Assembly: GCA_937926105.1 (NCBI GenBank)
Contig: CALANS010000130.1
Coordinates: 62,001-126,000 of the forward strand
From: an uncultured Actinomycetes bacterium
GTDB lineage: Bacteria > Actinomycetota > Actinomycetes > Mycobacteriales > Nakamurellaceae
Direction: 5' to 3'
Length of the DNA stretch: 64,000 nt
Shown: in pieces, positions 1 to 8,439 of the stretch
Numbering within the stretch: the stretch's first letter is position 1
Layout: each line of letters starts with the position of its first letter
The notes under the pieces: model-generated
What the model was told of the DNA's origin: nothing
Database searches by the model: none
Seen by the model: only the letters and a program-made list of their open reading frames with translations
Translations under genes and position numbers: made by a program

Positions 1-1164
1 GGCTGATCCGACGCCGCGGGACGGCGCGAGCGTCGCCGCCAGGGCGACGGCCACCCCCGCACACACCGTCACCATCGCCGCGGCACCCCACCAGCCGGTG
101 ATGGTGAAGATCAGCGCGCCCAGATAACCCAGCGCGCTGGATCCCAGGTAGTAGCACAGCGAGTACAGGGCCGTGGCCTGTGATCGCGCATCCGGAAGCA
201 GCGCACCAACCCACCCCGCGGCGATCGCGTGCGTGACGAAGAATCCGAAGGTGGCCACCACCAGACCCGCGACCACCAACGACAACGGCCGGGTCATCAT
301 CAGCAGCGACCCGGCGACCATGCCCACGCCGCCGCCGATGACAACCGCGCGTCGACCGAACCGGCCAGCCAGACGCCCCACCATCGAGGAGCCCGCCGTC
401 CCCACCAGGTAGGTGACGAAGATCAGCGACACCACCGAGGCCGGAACGCGATAGGGGGCGGCCAGCAGACGGAACGGCAACAGGTTGTACAGCGTGACGA
501 AGCCGCCCATCAGCAGGAAGCCCTGCGCGTACAGCACCCAGCCGGCACGACCATCCAGCGCCCGCCGAAGGCGGCCGGAATGCCCTGGTGCACGCCGGAT
601 CTCGTCGTGCGGCAGCAGGACGGCGAAGACCACAGCCAGCACCGTCACCGCCACCGCGGTCGCCGCCAGACCCCACCGCCACCCGTCCGCGCCACCTACC
701 ACCCCGGCGACGGTGCCGGTCAGCAACCGCCCGGACAGGCCACCGATGGACGTGCCCGCGACATACGTGCCCCCAGCGGCGACCGCCCGCCCCGGCCGGG
801 CAAATTCCACCACGTGCGCCATCGCCAGCGCAGGGACGGCCGCCAGCGCCGCTCCGGAGACCGCCCGCAACACGAGCAGCGTCGCCACTCCCGGTGCGAG
901 CGGGATCAGCAGCCCGCACACCGCCGACACCGTCAGCGCGACGATCATCGTCCGCGCTCGCCCGAACCTGTCTGCCACCGCCGCCCAGGGCAACACCGCC
1001 AGCGCCAACGCGCCGGTGGCGACCGAGATCGCCAGCGACGCGGTGGATTCCGTCAGGCGCAGGGAGTCGGACATCGCCGGCAGCACGGCCTGCACCGCAT
1101 ACAGCTCACCGAAGGTGGCCAACCCGCCGGCGAACATCGCGACGGTCAGGTTGCTGCGGCGCAC
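1..1164 (-). CDS. MFS transporter, C-terminus cut by window edge
   Basis: Reading the minus strand from a GTG at 1164 (or an in-frame ATG at 1137) gives 388 codons with no stop before the window edge. The protein is strongly hydrophobic with the spacing of a 12-helix major facilitator. The first helix begins around MFAGGLATFGELYAV, and an ADRFGRAR-type loop follows helix 2, as in the family signature. It looks like the YnfM/arabinose-efflux subgroup of MFS exporters in the inner membrane; the substrate cannot be told. The gene starts 20 bp after the stop of another MFS gene and is probably the last member of an ArsR-MFS-MFS operon. Only about 10-20 residues should be missing relative to a typical 400-residue MFS protein. 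Overlapping plus-strand reading frames here are shadows. Confidence 0.8.
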   Translation of the reverse strand, partial: MRRSNLTVAMFAGGLATFGELYAVQAVLPAMSDSLRLTESTASLAISVATGALALAVLPWAAVADRFGRARTMIVALTVSAVCGLLIPLAPGVATLLVLRAVSGAALAAVPALAMAHVVEFARPGRAVAAGGTYVAGTSIGGLSGRLLTGTVAGVVGGADGWRWGLAATAVAVTVLAVVFAVLLPHDEIRRAPGHSGRLRRALDGRAGWVLYAQGFLLMGGFVTLYNLLPFRLLAAPYRVPASVVSLIFVTYLVGTAGSSMVGRLAGRFGRRAVVIGGGVGMVAGSLLMMTRPLSLVVAGLVVATFGFFVTHAIAAGWVGALLPDARSQATALYSLCYYLGSSALGYLGALIFTITGWWGAAAMVTVCAGVAVALAATLAPSRGVGSA

Positions 1165-1184
1165 CCCCGGACGGTACGCCCCGG

Positions 1185-2492
1185 CTAGCCGCGCAACGGT
1201 TCGCCGGCCACCGTCGACGAGGTGTCAGGCGACGAGGTGTCAGGCGACGCCGACGCCGCGGGCGCCGCTCCGGCGGGTGCCGCCGTCACCTGCGGATCGA
1301 CCCGAAGCTGTCGTGCCCGGCGCAGCAACCACAGCCCGGCGAGCGCGATGATCACGGTGGCGATCACGGTGAGCAGCCGGTAGTCGATCAGCGCGACGAC
1401 GGCCGCGCCCACTCCGGTTGAGACGAGCTGCGGGACCTGCAGCGACACCCCGGTGGCGGAGGCGGTCCTGCCCTGCAGATGGTTCGGAGTGAGCTTTTGC
1501 CGGGTGGTGGCCATCGAGACGAACGCCCACGGGATCGCCGCGCCCGCCGCCGCCATGCCCACCAGCACGAGGACGACATTGCCGCTGAGGAACGGGACCG
1601 AGCCGGCCGCCATGGTCAGCAGCGCCACCCCGACCGCTCGTACCGGTCCGAACATCGTCATCAACCGAACCGCCGTGAGGCCGCCGAGGATCGACCCGGC
1701 GCCCTGCGCGCTCATCAGCACGCCGAAGAACTCCGGAGACCGGTGCAGGCCGTGCTCGACCACGGCAAACAGCAGCGAATCGAACAGGCCGATCACGCTC
1801 AGTGCCGCGCCGAGGCCGATCACGATCACCAGCAGCTGCGGGGTGCGGCGCAGGTGCGCAAAGCCCGCCGCGAGCGCCCGCCAGCCGGCGTCGGACTGCG
1901 CGGTGGCGCCGCCCCGATCTGGCTTGGGCTCCACCACGCGCACCAGCGCCAATCCGCCGGCAGTGACGGCCAACATGACGGCGGTCGCCACCGCCAGGGT
2001 CGGCCCTCCATACACCGCATAGAGGCCCGCTCCCACCAGCGGGGTCACGATCCGCAGCCCCTGATCGATTGTCATGAACATCGCATTGGCGGGGCCGAGG
2101 TCATCGTCGGACAGCATGGTGCGCAGTAGCCCCGACTGGGCGGCGCCGTTCAACGACCCGAGGCCCCCGTAGACCACCGTCACCGCGTACAGCAGCCACA
2201 CGTCCGACGGAGTGCGCACGGCCAGCAGTCCGAGCACGGCACCGGCGGCCAGCAGGTTGCTGGCGATCAGCAGGGGGCGACGACGCACCCGGTCGGCCAG
2301 CAGACCGAAAAGCGGCGCGGCCAGCATCGGCACGCCGAGACAGAAGAACACCAGGCCCGCGGCCCCGCTGGACCCGGTCAGGTCCTTGGCCCACACGGCC
2401 AGGGTGAGAAACAGCGCGCTGTCGGCGAAGTTGCCGATCGTCCAGGCCCCGAGCAGCTTCCGGAACTGGGCCAGGCGCAGCAGCGCCCTCAT
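1185..2492 (-). CDS. MFS transporter (EntS/MFS_3-like)
   Basis: 435-residue integral membrane protein with about 12 hydrophobic segments and an LADRVRRRP loop between helices 2 and 3, the MFS signature position. It resembles the EntS-like/MFS_3 exporters found across actinobacteria. It begins with MRALLRLAQF, where the cytoplasmic N-terminus leads into helix 1 (FRKLLGAWTIGNFADSALF). Its start overlaps the stop of the upstream ArsR-type regulator by 4 bp (ATGA), so the two are translationally coupled and the regulator probably controls it. The C-terminus ends in a Ser/Thr/Asp-rich tail that repeats SPDTSSPDTSS. Substrate unknown; an efflux role is inferred from the pairing with ArsR. Confidence 0.85.
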   Translation of the reverse strand: MRALLRLAQFRKLLGAWTIGNFADSALFLTLAVWAKDLTGSSGAAGLVFFCLGVPMLAAPLFGLLADRVRRRPLLIASNLLAAGAVLGLLAVRTPSDVWLLYAVTVVYGGLGSLNGAAQSGLLRTMLSDDDLGPANAMFMTIDQGLRIVTPLVGAGLYAVYGGPTLAVATAVMLAVTAGGLALVRVVEPKPDRGGATAQSDAGWRALAAGFAHLRRTPQLLVIVIGLGAALSVIGLFDSLLFAVVEHGLHRSPEFFGVLMSAQGAGSILGGLTAVRLMTMFGPVRAVGVALLTMAAGSVPFLSGNVVLVLVGMAAAGAAIPWAFVSMATTRQKLTPNHLQGRTASATGVSLQVPQLVSTGVGAAVVALIDYRLLTVIATVIIALAGLWLLRRARQLRVDPQVTAAPAGAAPAASASPDTSSPDTSSTVAGEPLRG

Positions 2493-3169
2493 GGCCGGGG
2501 CTCGCTGTCGGCACCTGCGAGATCCGGGCCGGGAGCCGGCGGCTCCTCCGGTGCGGCACCGGCGCCCGCGCCGCCGTCGGGCTCCGGGTCGCGGTGCGGC
2601 TGTCCGTCCAGCAGGCCCTGGTATTCGGGCAGGTAGGTGGTGGCGGTGAACAGCCGCACCGCGCCGGCCCCGCTCGGGCGCAGGCTCGGGTCGGTGAGAC
2701 GGCCCAGGTAGGGCGCCAGCAGCTCACTCAGCGCGTCGCCGATCGCCGCCGCCTCCGCCGGCGTGAGGATCAGGGTCGCGCCGCGCTGGAACGTCACGCC
2801 GCGCCAGGCCGGCGGGTTGGTCCGGCCGTCGGCGGCCTGCATGCGGGCCACGTCCCACTCCCGCACCGCCGCCCCGGCGGCCACCGACGCGTCCACCGCG
2901 TCGGGATCGTCCGGATCCGGCGCGAAGTCCTGGGTGATGTCCGGTGCCCGCCAGGGCTTTTCCCGGCCGGTGGCATCGTCGGCTCGCTCCAGGTAGCCGA
3001 ACTCGCCGAGCTTGCGCAGGTGGAACGAGCAGTTCGCGACGTTCTCACCCAGCTCGGCGGCCAGCTCGCTGGCCGTCGCTCGGCCGCGGGCAACGACCAT
3101 CTCCAACAGTTGCAGGCGTAGCGGATGGGCCAACGCCCGCATGGTTCTCGGATCGGTGATGCGTGCCAT
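2489..3169 (-). CDS. ArsR/HTH-20 family transcriptional regulator
   Basis: 226 residues from ATG 3169 (MARITDPRTM). An upstream in-frame start at 3190 would add only seven residues. The N-terminal 80 residues form a winged helix: RALAHPLRLQLLEM, then ATASELAAELGENVANCSFHLRKLGEFGYLER, a typical ArsR helix-turn-helix and wing. The remainder lacks an obvious cysteine metal site, so a non-metal ligand is likely. The C-terminal 40 residues are Pro/Gly/Ala-rich and look disordered. Its stop overlaps the following MFS start (ATGA), a classical local-regulator arrangement. The upstream region carries an AT-rich inverted repeat that could be its autoregulatory operator. Confidence 0.85.
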   Translation of the reverse strand: MARITDPRTMRALAHPLRLQLLEMVVARGRATASELAAELGENVANCSFHLRKLGEFGYLERADDATGREKPWRAPDITQDFAPDPDDPDAVDASVAAGAAVREWDVARMQAADGRTNPPAWRGVTFQRGATLILTPAEAAAIGDALSELLAPYLGRLTDPSLRPSGAGAVRLFTATTYLPEYQGLLDGQPHRDPEPDGGAGAGAAPEEPPAPGPDLAGADSEPRP

Positions 3170-3204
3170 GGCGCTCACCGTACAACGCACAACATCTCTT
3201 TCGC

Positions 3205-3221
3205 AATACTTGTTTTGTATT
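3205..3221. promoter_or_regulatory. Candidate ArsR operator (inverted repeat)
   Basis: AATAC-N7-GTATT, a perfect 5-bp inverted repeat in an unusually AT-rich stretch about 40 bp upstream of the ArsR start and about 110 bp upstream of the divergent HdeD-like gene. Position and composition suit an ArsR-type operator; binding is inferred. Confidence 0.35.
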
Positions 3222-3328
3222 ACTTCCGGTCGTGCGGCCTCCCGGCGGAACGCGCCCAGTGGTCGGAGTGGTGCTGCGGGGCTACGCTCCCCCTACCCGT
3301 GATCGACTCACCTCGGGAGGCTCCCACC

Positions 3329-3889
3329 ATGACCGGAAGTCAGGGCCTGGCCGATACCGTCGGCCGGGCCATCAACGCGATGCGCTCGTCGATGATCGTC
3401 ACCGCCGTCGCGGGCATCGTGCTCGGCGTCATCATGCTGTTCTGGCCCGGCATCACGCTGCTGGCCGTGGCAACCCTGTTCGGCATTGCCCTGATCATCG
3501 CCGGGGTGTACCGGATCGTGTTCGGCGCCACGGTGCAGGTGCAGGCCAGCTTCCGATGGCTGATGGGCATTCTCGGCGTGCTGATGGTGATCGCCGGGGT
3601 GCTGTGCCTAGCCCGACCCGTCGCGACCCTGGTATTCCTGGCGATCATGATCGGCATCGCGTGGATCTTCGAGGGCATCCATGATGTGGTCGCCGGAATC
3701 GCGGGCAGCACGGTCGGTCCCCGCTGGATGGCGGTGGTGGGCGGCATCATCGGTGTGGTCGCCGGGATCGTGGTGATGACGCTGCCGGGGCTGGCGCTCG
3801 GCACGTTCGCGACCTTCGGCGGCATCCTGCTGATCGTTGTCAGCATCGTGACACTGTGCACGCTGCCGGCGAAGGCCCCGACGGGCTGA
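3329..3889 (+). CDS. HdeD family (DUF308) membrane protein
   Basis: 186 residues from ATG 3329, preceded by CGGGAGG about 9 bp upstream, which selects this start over longer frames. About six transmembrane helices are arranged as a duplicated GxxxGxxxLFWPGxTL-type repeat (GIVLGVIMLFWPGITLL; GVLMVIAGVLCLARPVATL; GIVVMTLPGLALGTF). This internal repeat is the hallmark of the DUF308/HdeD family, named after the E. coli acid-resistance membrane protein. The actual function in actinobacteria is unknown. It is monocistronic, divergent from the ArsR operon and convergent with RarA. Confidence 0.85.
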   Translation: MTGSQGLADTVGRAINAMRSSMIVTAVAGIVLGVIMLFWPGITLLAVATLFGIALIIAGVYRIVFGATVQVQASFRWLMGILGVLMVIAGVLCLARPVATLVFLAIMIGIAWIFEGIHDVVAGIAGSTVGPRWMAVVGGIIGVVAGIVVMTLPGLALGTFATFGGILLIVVSIVTLCTLPAKAPTG

Positions 3890-3903
3890 CCGGCGCTCGC
3901 CGG
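3890..3903 (+). terminator. Possible terminator hairpin after HdeD gene
   Basis: The palindrome CCGGCGCTCGCCGG begins immediately after the HdeD stop codon, in the 92-bp convergent gap before rarA. There is no T-run, so it would be an actinobacterial U-less hairpin at best. Confidence 0.3.
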
Positions 3904-3981
3904 CTGACTGGGCTCTGGCCCGGATGATCGACTGGCCGGTCGGCGGGTCGGCGGGTCGGGGCACCGAAGCAGACCGATCGA

Positions 3982-5538
3982 TCAGCGGGATGAACCGTCC
4001 GCACGGCCGGGTCCGTCCTTGGTGCCGCGCACTGCCCGGCGCAGCTTGGGCATCCGTTCGGACATACCGCGCTCGGCGCCCCGGCCGGTCGGGTGGTAGT
4101 AATCCACCCCCACCAGATCGTCCGGCGGATACTGCTGCGTGGCGATGCCGTCCGGCAGGTCCGGCGGGTAGACATATCGCTGTGCGTGCCCGAGCCGCTT
4201 CGCCCCGGCGTAATGCCCGTCCCGAAGCGGCGCCGGCACCGGTCCCGCCTTGCCGGCGCGCACGTCGGCCATCGCCGCATCGATGGCGGTGATCACGGCG
4301 TTGGACTTCGGCGCGGATGCGAGGTGAATCGTGGCCTGGGCCAAGGCATTCCGCGCCTCCGGCAGGCCCACCAGCTGCACGACCTGCGCCGCAGCCACCG
4401 CGGTCGGCAACGCGGTGGGGTCGGCCAGGCCAACGTCCTCGCTGGCATGCACCATCAGCCGCCGGGCGATGAACCGTGGGTCCTCCCCCGCCTCGATCAT
4501 CCGGGCCAGGTAGTGCAGCGCGGCGTCCACGTCCGAGCCACGGATCGACTTGATGAAGGCACTGATCACGTCGTAGTGCTGGTCGCCGGCCCGGTCGTAG
4601 CGGACCGCGGCCCGGTCCACCGCCCGCTCGACGGCGGCCAGGTCGATCGTCACCGGCCCACCGGCGGCGTCGGCCCGCGCCGCCTCGGAATCGGTGTCGG
4701 AATCGGCGTCGGAATCGGTGCCCGATCCGGCTGCCGTGACCTGCTGGGGCGCCGCCTCCTCGCGCGCAGCGACTGGACCCGACGTCACCACCGCATCGGT
4801 CAGGGTGTCGGCGGCGGCCTCCAGCGCCGTCAGCGCACGCCGGGCATCGCCCCCGGCCAGCGCTACCAGATGCGCCCTCGCCTCGTCGGCCAGCGCAAAG
4901 GCTCCCGCCAGTCCACGCTCGTCGCCCAGCGCCCGATCCAGCAGCCGGCCGATCTCCTCGTCCGTCAACGGCTGCAACTGCAGCACCAGAGAGCGGGACA
5001 GCAGCGGCGACACGACCGAGAAGAACGGATTCTCCGTGGTGGCGCCGATCAGGATGACGGTGCGATCCTCCACCGCGCCGAGCAGCGAATCCTGCTGGGT
5101 CCGGGAGAACCGGTGCACCTCATCGATGAACAGCACCGTCTGCTCGCCGGTGGCGCGCAACGACTTTCGCGCCCCGGCGATCACCTCGCGCACCTGCGCC
5201 ACCCCCGCCGAGAGGGCCGACAGCTGTGCGAACCTGCGCCCCGACGCGCCGGCGACCATCATCGCCAGGGTGGTCTTGCCCGTCCCGGGCGGCCCGTAGA
5301 GCAGCAGGGAGGACACTCCGCCGCCCTCCACCAGGCGGCGCAACGGCGCGCCCGGGCCGAGCAGCGCGTGCTGGCCAACCACCTCGTCCAGGGTGCGAGG
5401 GCGCATCCGCACCGCGAGGGGAGCGTTCGGGTCGGTTGCATCACCGCCGAGCGGACCGCCCCGGCCGCCGTCGGACACCCGCGGATCGCCGCCCGCGGAG
5501 GGCGCGGAGAACAGCGCGTCGGTGGTCACGGCCGCCAT
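3982..5538 (-). CDS. rarA: Replication-associated recombination protein RarA (MgsA/WRNIP1 AAA+ ATPase)
   Basis: 518 residues from ATG 5538. This AAA+ ATPase of the clamp-loader clade acts at stalled replication forks. Walker A is GPPGTGKT (about residues 82-89) and Walker B is LFIDEVHRF (about 136-144). Sensor 1 lies in [13 protein letters not shown], a RarA signature. The C-terminal tetramerisation part carries [16 protein letters not shown] and the typical RarA ending around YPPDLPDG. Between the AAA+ lid and that domain is an insertion rich in Asp/Ser, encoded by three 12-bp repeats (positions 4685-4720). Mycobacterial relatives (Rv2559c) sit in the same broad region. Transcribed alone, convergent with the HdeD gene. 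High confidence in family; start chosen because the upstream extension is Gly/Pro-rich and shadow-like. Confidence 0.92.
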   Translation of the reverse strand: MAAVTTDALFSAPSAGGDPRVSDGGRGGPLGGDATDPNAPLAVRMRPRTLDEVVGQHALLGPGAPLRRLVEGGGVSSLLLYGPPGTGKTTLAMMVAGASGRRFAQLSALSAGVAQVREVIAGARKSLRATGEQTVLFIDEVHRFSRTQQDSLLGAVEDRTVILIGATTENPFFSVVSPLLSRSLVLQLQPLTDEEIGRLLDRALGDERGLAGAFALADEARAHLVALAGGDARRALTALEAAADTLTDAVVTSGPVAAREEAAPQQVTAAGSGTDSDADSDTDSEAARADAAGGPVTIDLAAVERAVDRAAVRYDRAGDQHYDVISAFIKSIRGSDVDAALHYLARMIEAGEDPRFIARRLMVHASEDVGLADPTALPTAVAAAQVVQLVGLPEARNALAQATIHLASAPKSNAVITAIDAAMADVRAGKAGPVPAPLRDGHYAGAKRLGHAQRYVYPPDLPDGIATQQYPPDDLVGVDYYHPTGRGAERGMSERMPKLRRAVRGTKDGPGRADGSSR

Positions 5539-5648
5539 TGTCCCAGCCGGCTCCGACTCCGGTCGCGACCCTCCGCCGCCCCGGCATGGCACGGCGAACG
5601 CGCATCACGGACACTAGGGTCCTGGCCCGCCACGAGACGAGGAGTGCG

Positions 5649-6140
5649 ATGGACGAGCGCGAGGTGCTGACCTGGGAGATGTTCGGCGTGGCCGGCCGGG
5701 CGTTGGCGCAGCAGGTCGCCGACTCGGACTTCACCCCCGACATCGTGTTGGGCATCGCCCGTGGCGGGCTGCTCCCGGCCGGGTCGATCGCCTACGCGCT
5801 GGACTGCAAGAATCTGTTCACGCTGTCGGTGGAGTTCTACACCGGCGTCGATGAGCGGCTGGACGTGCCGGTGATGCTGCCACCCTTCCTGGACGCGGCC
5901 GACTTGACCGGGGCGGCGGTGCTGATCGTGGACGACGTGGCCGATACCGGCAAGACCCTGGAACTCGTGCGGCAGTTCTGTTCCGGCCACGTCGCCGAGG
6001 CACGCACCGCGGTGCTATATGCCAAGCCGCACTCGGTGATCGTGCCCGACTTCGTGTGGCGCAGCACCGAGAAGTGGATCAACTTCCCCTGGTCGACCGA
6101 GCCACCGGTGGTGTCCCGGTCCGGTGTACTGGACGCCTGA
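5649..6140 (+). CDS. Phosphoribosyltransferase (xanthine/hypoxanthine PRTase-like)
   Basis: 163 residues from ATG 5649, with GACGAGGAG just upstream as ribosome binding site. The PRPP-binding signature VLIVDDVADTGKT lies at about residues 91-103, and an N-terminal IVLGIARGGLLPAG segment supplies the second PRPP loop. The C-terminal KWINFPW is the conserved tail of the gpt/xanthine PRTase-like family (COG2236), which transfers phosphoribosyl groups to purine bases. The exact base cannot be assigned. Divergent from rarA with a 110-bp gap. Confidence 0.85.
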   Translation: MDEREVLTWEMFGVAGRALAQQVADSDFTPDIVLGIARGGLLPAGSIAYALDCKNLFTLSVEFYTGVDERLDVPVMLPPFLDAADLTGAAVLIVDDVADTGKTLELVRQFCSGHVAEARTAVLYAKPHSVIVPDFVWRSTEKWINFPWSTEPPVVSRSGVLDA

Positions 6141-6186
6141 GGACGCCGGGCCCGGCTCGGGGCGTGGTCCCCGCCGGAAGTTGCCG

Positions 6187-6264
6187 CTTTTCGCCGTCTG
6201 GATGGCCGCTCCGCGGCGTTTGCCCAGGTGAAGTGGATCTTGGTGCCATCCAGCCGCCGAAAAA
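6187..6264. repeat. Long imperfect inverted repeat between convergent genes
   Basis: The arms 6187-6206 and 6245-6264 are complementary at 17 of 20 positions (inner 9 bp, CTGGATGGC, perfect) around a 38-nt loop. The T-run lies before the first arm and the A-run after the second, so it does not form a standard U-tailed terminator on either strand. It sits in the 152-bp gap between the convergent phosphoribosyltransferase and XRE/cupin genes. Confidence 0.6.
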
Positions 6265-6292
6265 CAGCGCCGCCCGGCCGAGACTCCCCAGC

Positions 6293-6853
6293 TCACACAT
6301 GTTCCGAGACCAGAACCGCGAATGTGTGCCGGTCCAGGGCCCGGAACGTGTGCTTCTCGTCTCCGGGGTAGGCCAGATAGTCGCCAGGCCCCAGCTCCAC
6401 CGGAGCGTCGATCGGCCCCAGCAGCGCCCGCCCGTGCCCGATCACCACATGCTCCACCACGCCCAGCGAGTGCGGATCGGACTCCCGGGCGGGGCCGGGC
6501 TCGGCGCTGATCAGGTATACGTCTCGCCGGGCGTTGGGCGGGCACGCCGACAGCAACGTGGCGACGTACGTGGCGCTGGCCGCTGCCACGCCCGGGCCTT
6601 CGCCGGCACGGATGAGATGCACGCCGCCGCGGGGCGGTGCCACCAACCGGGAGAACGGGATATCCAGCGCGGTGCTGATGGCCCACAGGGTCTCGATGCT
6701 GGGGTTACCTGATCCTGACTCCAGTTGCGACACAGTTGATTTCGCGATGCCCGCGCGGCGAGCCAGCTCGGCCGCGCTGAAACCGGCGCGCCGCCGCTCC
6801 CGAGCCAGCGACGCCGCCACCACGTCCAACGGCGCCCCGTTGCCCTCGACCAT
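6293..6853 (-). CDS. XRE family regulator with C-terminal cupin domain
   Basis: 186 residues. The N-terminal Cro/CI helix-turn-helix (about residues 10-65) contains SAAELARRAGIAKSTVSQLESGSGNPSIETLWAISTAL. A double-stranded beta-helix cupin (about 100-186) contains GPIDAPVELGPGDYLAYPGDEKHTFRAL. This HTH-cupin architecture is typical of small-molecule-responsive repressors of transporter and catabolic genes. It is divergent from azlCD with only 66 bp between start codons, so it most likely controls that pair. A heptamer motif recurs at even spacing across the shared region. ATG 6853 is the natural start; upstream in-frame codons run into the intergenic region. Confidence 0.87.
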   Translation of the reverse strand: MVEGNGAPLDVVAASLARERRRAGFSAAELARRAGIAKSTVSQLESGSGNPSIETLWAISTALDIPFSRLVAPPRGGVHLIRAGEGPGVAAASATYVATLLSACPPNARRDVYLISAEPGPARESDPHSLGVVEHVVIGHGRALLGPIDAPVELGPGDYLAYPGDEKHTFRALDRHTFAVLVSEHV

Positions 6854-6928
6854 GCGTTCGCTCCATCCTGATATGCGTCCGATTTGACGAACGCCTCACG
6901 ATCGTTCACCATAAACTACATGCGTTCG
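6854..6928. promoter_or_regulatory. Candidate operator array: three GCGTTCG motifs 34 bp apart
   Basis: GCGTTCG occurs at 6854-6860 and 6922-6928, and its complement CGAACGC at 6888-6894, so motif starts are exactly 34 bp apart (6854, 6888, 6922). The two outer copies lie in a 12-bp direct repeat CATGCGTTCGCT (6851-6862 and 6919-6930) that contains the start codons of both divergent genes. Binding by the adjacent XRE/cupin regulator is inferred. Confidence 0.45.
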
Positions 6929-7660
6929 CTATGGCAGACCACGCTCGGCCGACTAGGTCGCACGCTGACCCGGGACATCGCCCTGGTATGCCTGGCGGAC
7001 GGCATCGTCGGGCTGTCCTTCGGTGCCATCGCCGTGGCCGCCGGGCTGCCGATCTGGCTGCCGATGCTGCTCTCGGTGGTGGTCTTCGCCGGGGCCTCGC
7101 AATTCATGTTCATCGCGCTGATTGCGGCGGGCGGCAACCCACTGGCCGCGCTGGCCGCCGGGCTGCTGGTCAACGCCCGACATCTGCCGTTCGGACTAGC
7201 GGTCGGCGCGGTATTGGGGTCGGGTCTATTGCGCCGAATCATCGGCAGTCACCTGATGATCGACGAGTCCGTGGCGTTCGCGCTGTCGCAGACCGAACCC
7301 GCCCGGCGGCGCGCGGCCTATTGGGCGTGCGGGTCGGCGCTATTCGTGTGCTGGAACGTCGGCGTGATGGCGGGGGCGTTCGGCGGCGCGGCCATCAAGG
7401 ACACCAACGCCTTCGGCCTGGACGCCGCGTTCCCGGCGGTGCTGCTGGCGCTCATGCTGCCCTCGTTGAAGGACCGAGCAGTTCGGGCGGCGGCGCTGGT
7501 GGGCGCCGTGCTGGCGGTGGTACTCAGCCCCTTGCTGCCGGCCGGGTTGCCGGTGCTGCTGTCCTTGGCCGCGCTACCACTGGCCATGATCGGCCGATTC
7601 CGCGCCGTGCCCGCCGAAACTGCCCCGGCCGGTGACGACTCCGTCGGGGCCAGACCGTGA
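6920..7660 (+). CDS. azlC: AzlC family branched-chain amino acid exporter, large subunit
   Basis: 246 residues from ATG 6920 (a TTG at 6884 in the same frame would add 12 residues). Six to seven helices include the family hallmarks GASQFMFIALIAAGGNPLAA and LLVNARHLPFGLAVG, the AzlC signature. AzlC forms an inner-membrane exporter with AzlD, known in Bacillus for export of branched-chain amino acids and analogues. Its stop overlaps the GTG start of azlD (GTGA). The divergent XRE/cupin gene is the likely local regulator. Substrate inferred from family only. Confidence 0.88.
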   Translation: MRSLWQTTLGRLGRTLTRDIALVCLADGIVGLSFGAIAVAAGLPIWLPMLLSVVVFAGASQFMFIALIAAGGNPLAALAAGLLVNARHLPFGLAVGAVLGSGLLRRIIGSHLMIDESVAFALSQTEPARRRAAYWACGSALFVCWNVGVMAGAFGGAAIKDTNAFGLDAAFPAVLLALMLPSLKDRAVRAAALVGAVLAVVLSPLLPAGLPVLLSLAALPLAMIGRFRAVPAETAPAGDDSVGARP

Positions 7661-7971
7661 CCGCAACGGTGCTGACCGGCGTGGCGTTGGGCGTGGGCAC
7701 CTTCGGGTTCCGGTTCGCCGGAGCGAGCCTGCAGTCCCGGATCACCGTCTCCCCCCGCACCCAGCACGTGCTCGCCGCATCCTCGGTCGTGCTGCTGGTC
7801 GCCCTGATCGCCACCGCGACGGCGCTGGACGGCGAGTCGTTCGCCGGGTGGGCACGACCCGCCGGTGTTGCGGTGGGTGGGGTGCTGGCGTGGCGCAAGG
7901 CGCCGTTCGTGGCCGTGGTGCTGGCGGCCGCGGGGGTCGCGGCCGGGCTGCGCCTGCTCGGGGTCCGATAG
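7657..7971 (+). CDS. azlD: AzlD family branched-chain amino acid exporter, small subunit
   Basis: 104-residue membrane protein starting at GTG 7657, which overlaps the azlC stop by 4 bp. Four hydrophobic segments and the FRFAGASLQ and LAWRKAPFVAVVLAAAGVAAGLRLL stretches fit AzlD, the small partner of AzlC. The last nine or so codons and the TAG stop lie inside the first unit of a 34-bp tandem repeat that continues beyond the gene. The C-terminus therefore appears to be the template of a local tandem duplication. Confidence 0.87.
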   Translation: MTATVLTGVALGVGTFGFRFAGASLQSRITVSPRTQHVLAASSVVLLVALIATATALDGESFAGWARPAGVAVGGVLAWRKAPFVAVVLAAAGVAAGLRLLGVR

Positions 7972-8042
7972 AACGGCCGGGCTGCGCCTGCTCGGGGTCC
8001 GATAGAACGGCCGGGCTGCGCCGGCTCGGGGTCCGGTAGCAC
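7941..8042. repeat. Three tandem copies of a 34-bp unit spanning the azlD stop
   Basis: Units at 7941-7974, 7975-8008 and 8009-8042 each begin GGCCGGGCTGCGCC. The first two are identical and the third has three substitutions. Unit 1 holds the end of azlD and its stop codon. There are no spacers, so this is not CRISPR; slippage duplication is the simplest explanation. The rest of the 159-bp gap shows nothing recognisable. Confidence 0.85.
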
Positions 8043-8130
8043 GGCCGGCCCGGCGACAGCCAGGACGCGCGACGTCAACCGACCGTTGGAGGTGGCGATC
8101 CCGGCGACATTCCACCACCGGTGATGCGCG

Positions 8131-8439
8131 CTACTGCCTGGCACTCAGGCGACGGGCGAGCGCACGGATCCGACCGCGTGCCAGGTACCCACCGACCGCC
8201 ACCGCGATGAGCGCGCCGATGCCGACCGGCCAGACCGCGGCCGCCCCGACCAGCAGCGCGAGGCCGTCCGCGCCGAGCAGCGAGGCGATGCCGAGATAGA
8301 CGGCCGCGCCGCCGAGATTGACCTGGTGCAGCAGCCGGAACCACGCGTACCGGAGCCTGCCCCACGGGCCCAGGGCGGGCGCCCCGGGGGCCGCCGCCGA
8401 TTCCGGGTCCGACCGTTCGGCGCTGCCGCGCCCTGTCAT
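8131..8439 (-). CDS. Small two-helix membrane protein, unknown function
   Basis: 102 residues from ATG 8439, whose start overlaps the stop of the upstream GNAT gene (ATGA). After a charged, Ala/Pro-rich N-terminus come two hydrophobic segments (VYLGIASLLGADGLALLVGAAAV and WPVGIGALIAVAVGGYLA), followed by an Arg-rich cytoplasmic tail (RGRIRALARRLSARQ). No known domain is recognised. Translational coupling to the acetyltransferase suggests a shared transcript but gives no clear functional clue. A longer in-frame reading up to 8706 runs antisense-like through the GNAT gene and is not credible. Confidence 0.6.
   Translation of the reverse strand: MTGRGSAERSDPESAAAPGAPALGPWGRLRYAWFRLLHQVNLGGAAVYLGIASLLGADGLALLVGAAAVWPVGIGALIAVAVGGYLARGRIRALARRLSARQ

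Noticed and set aside
4093..5670. 525-residue plus-strand open frame over rarA
   Set aside because: Shadow of the well-supported rarA gene; no recognisable motif.
6187..6264. Inverted repeat as intrinsic terminator
   Set aside because: The T-run precedes and the A-run follows the stem, so no U-tail would be produced on either strand.
7941..8042. Short repeats reminiscent of a CRISPR array
   Set aside because: Units abut directly with no spacers and the first lies inside azlD; no cas gene nearby.
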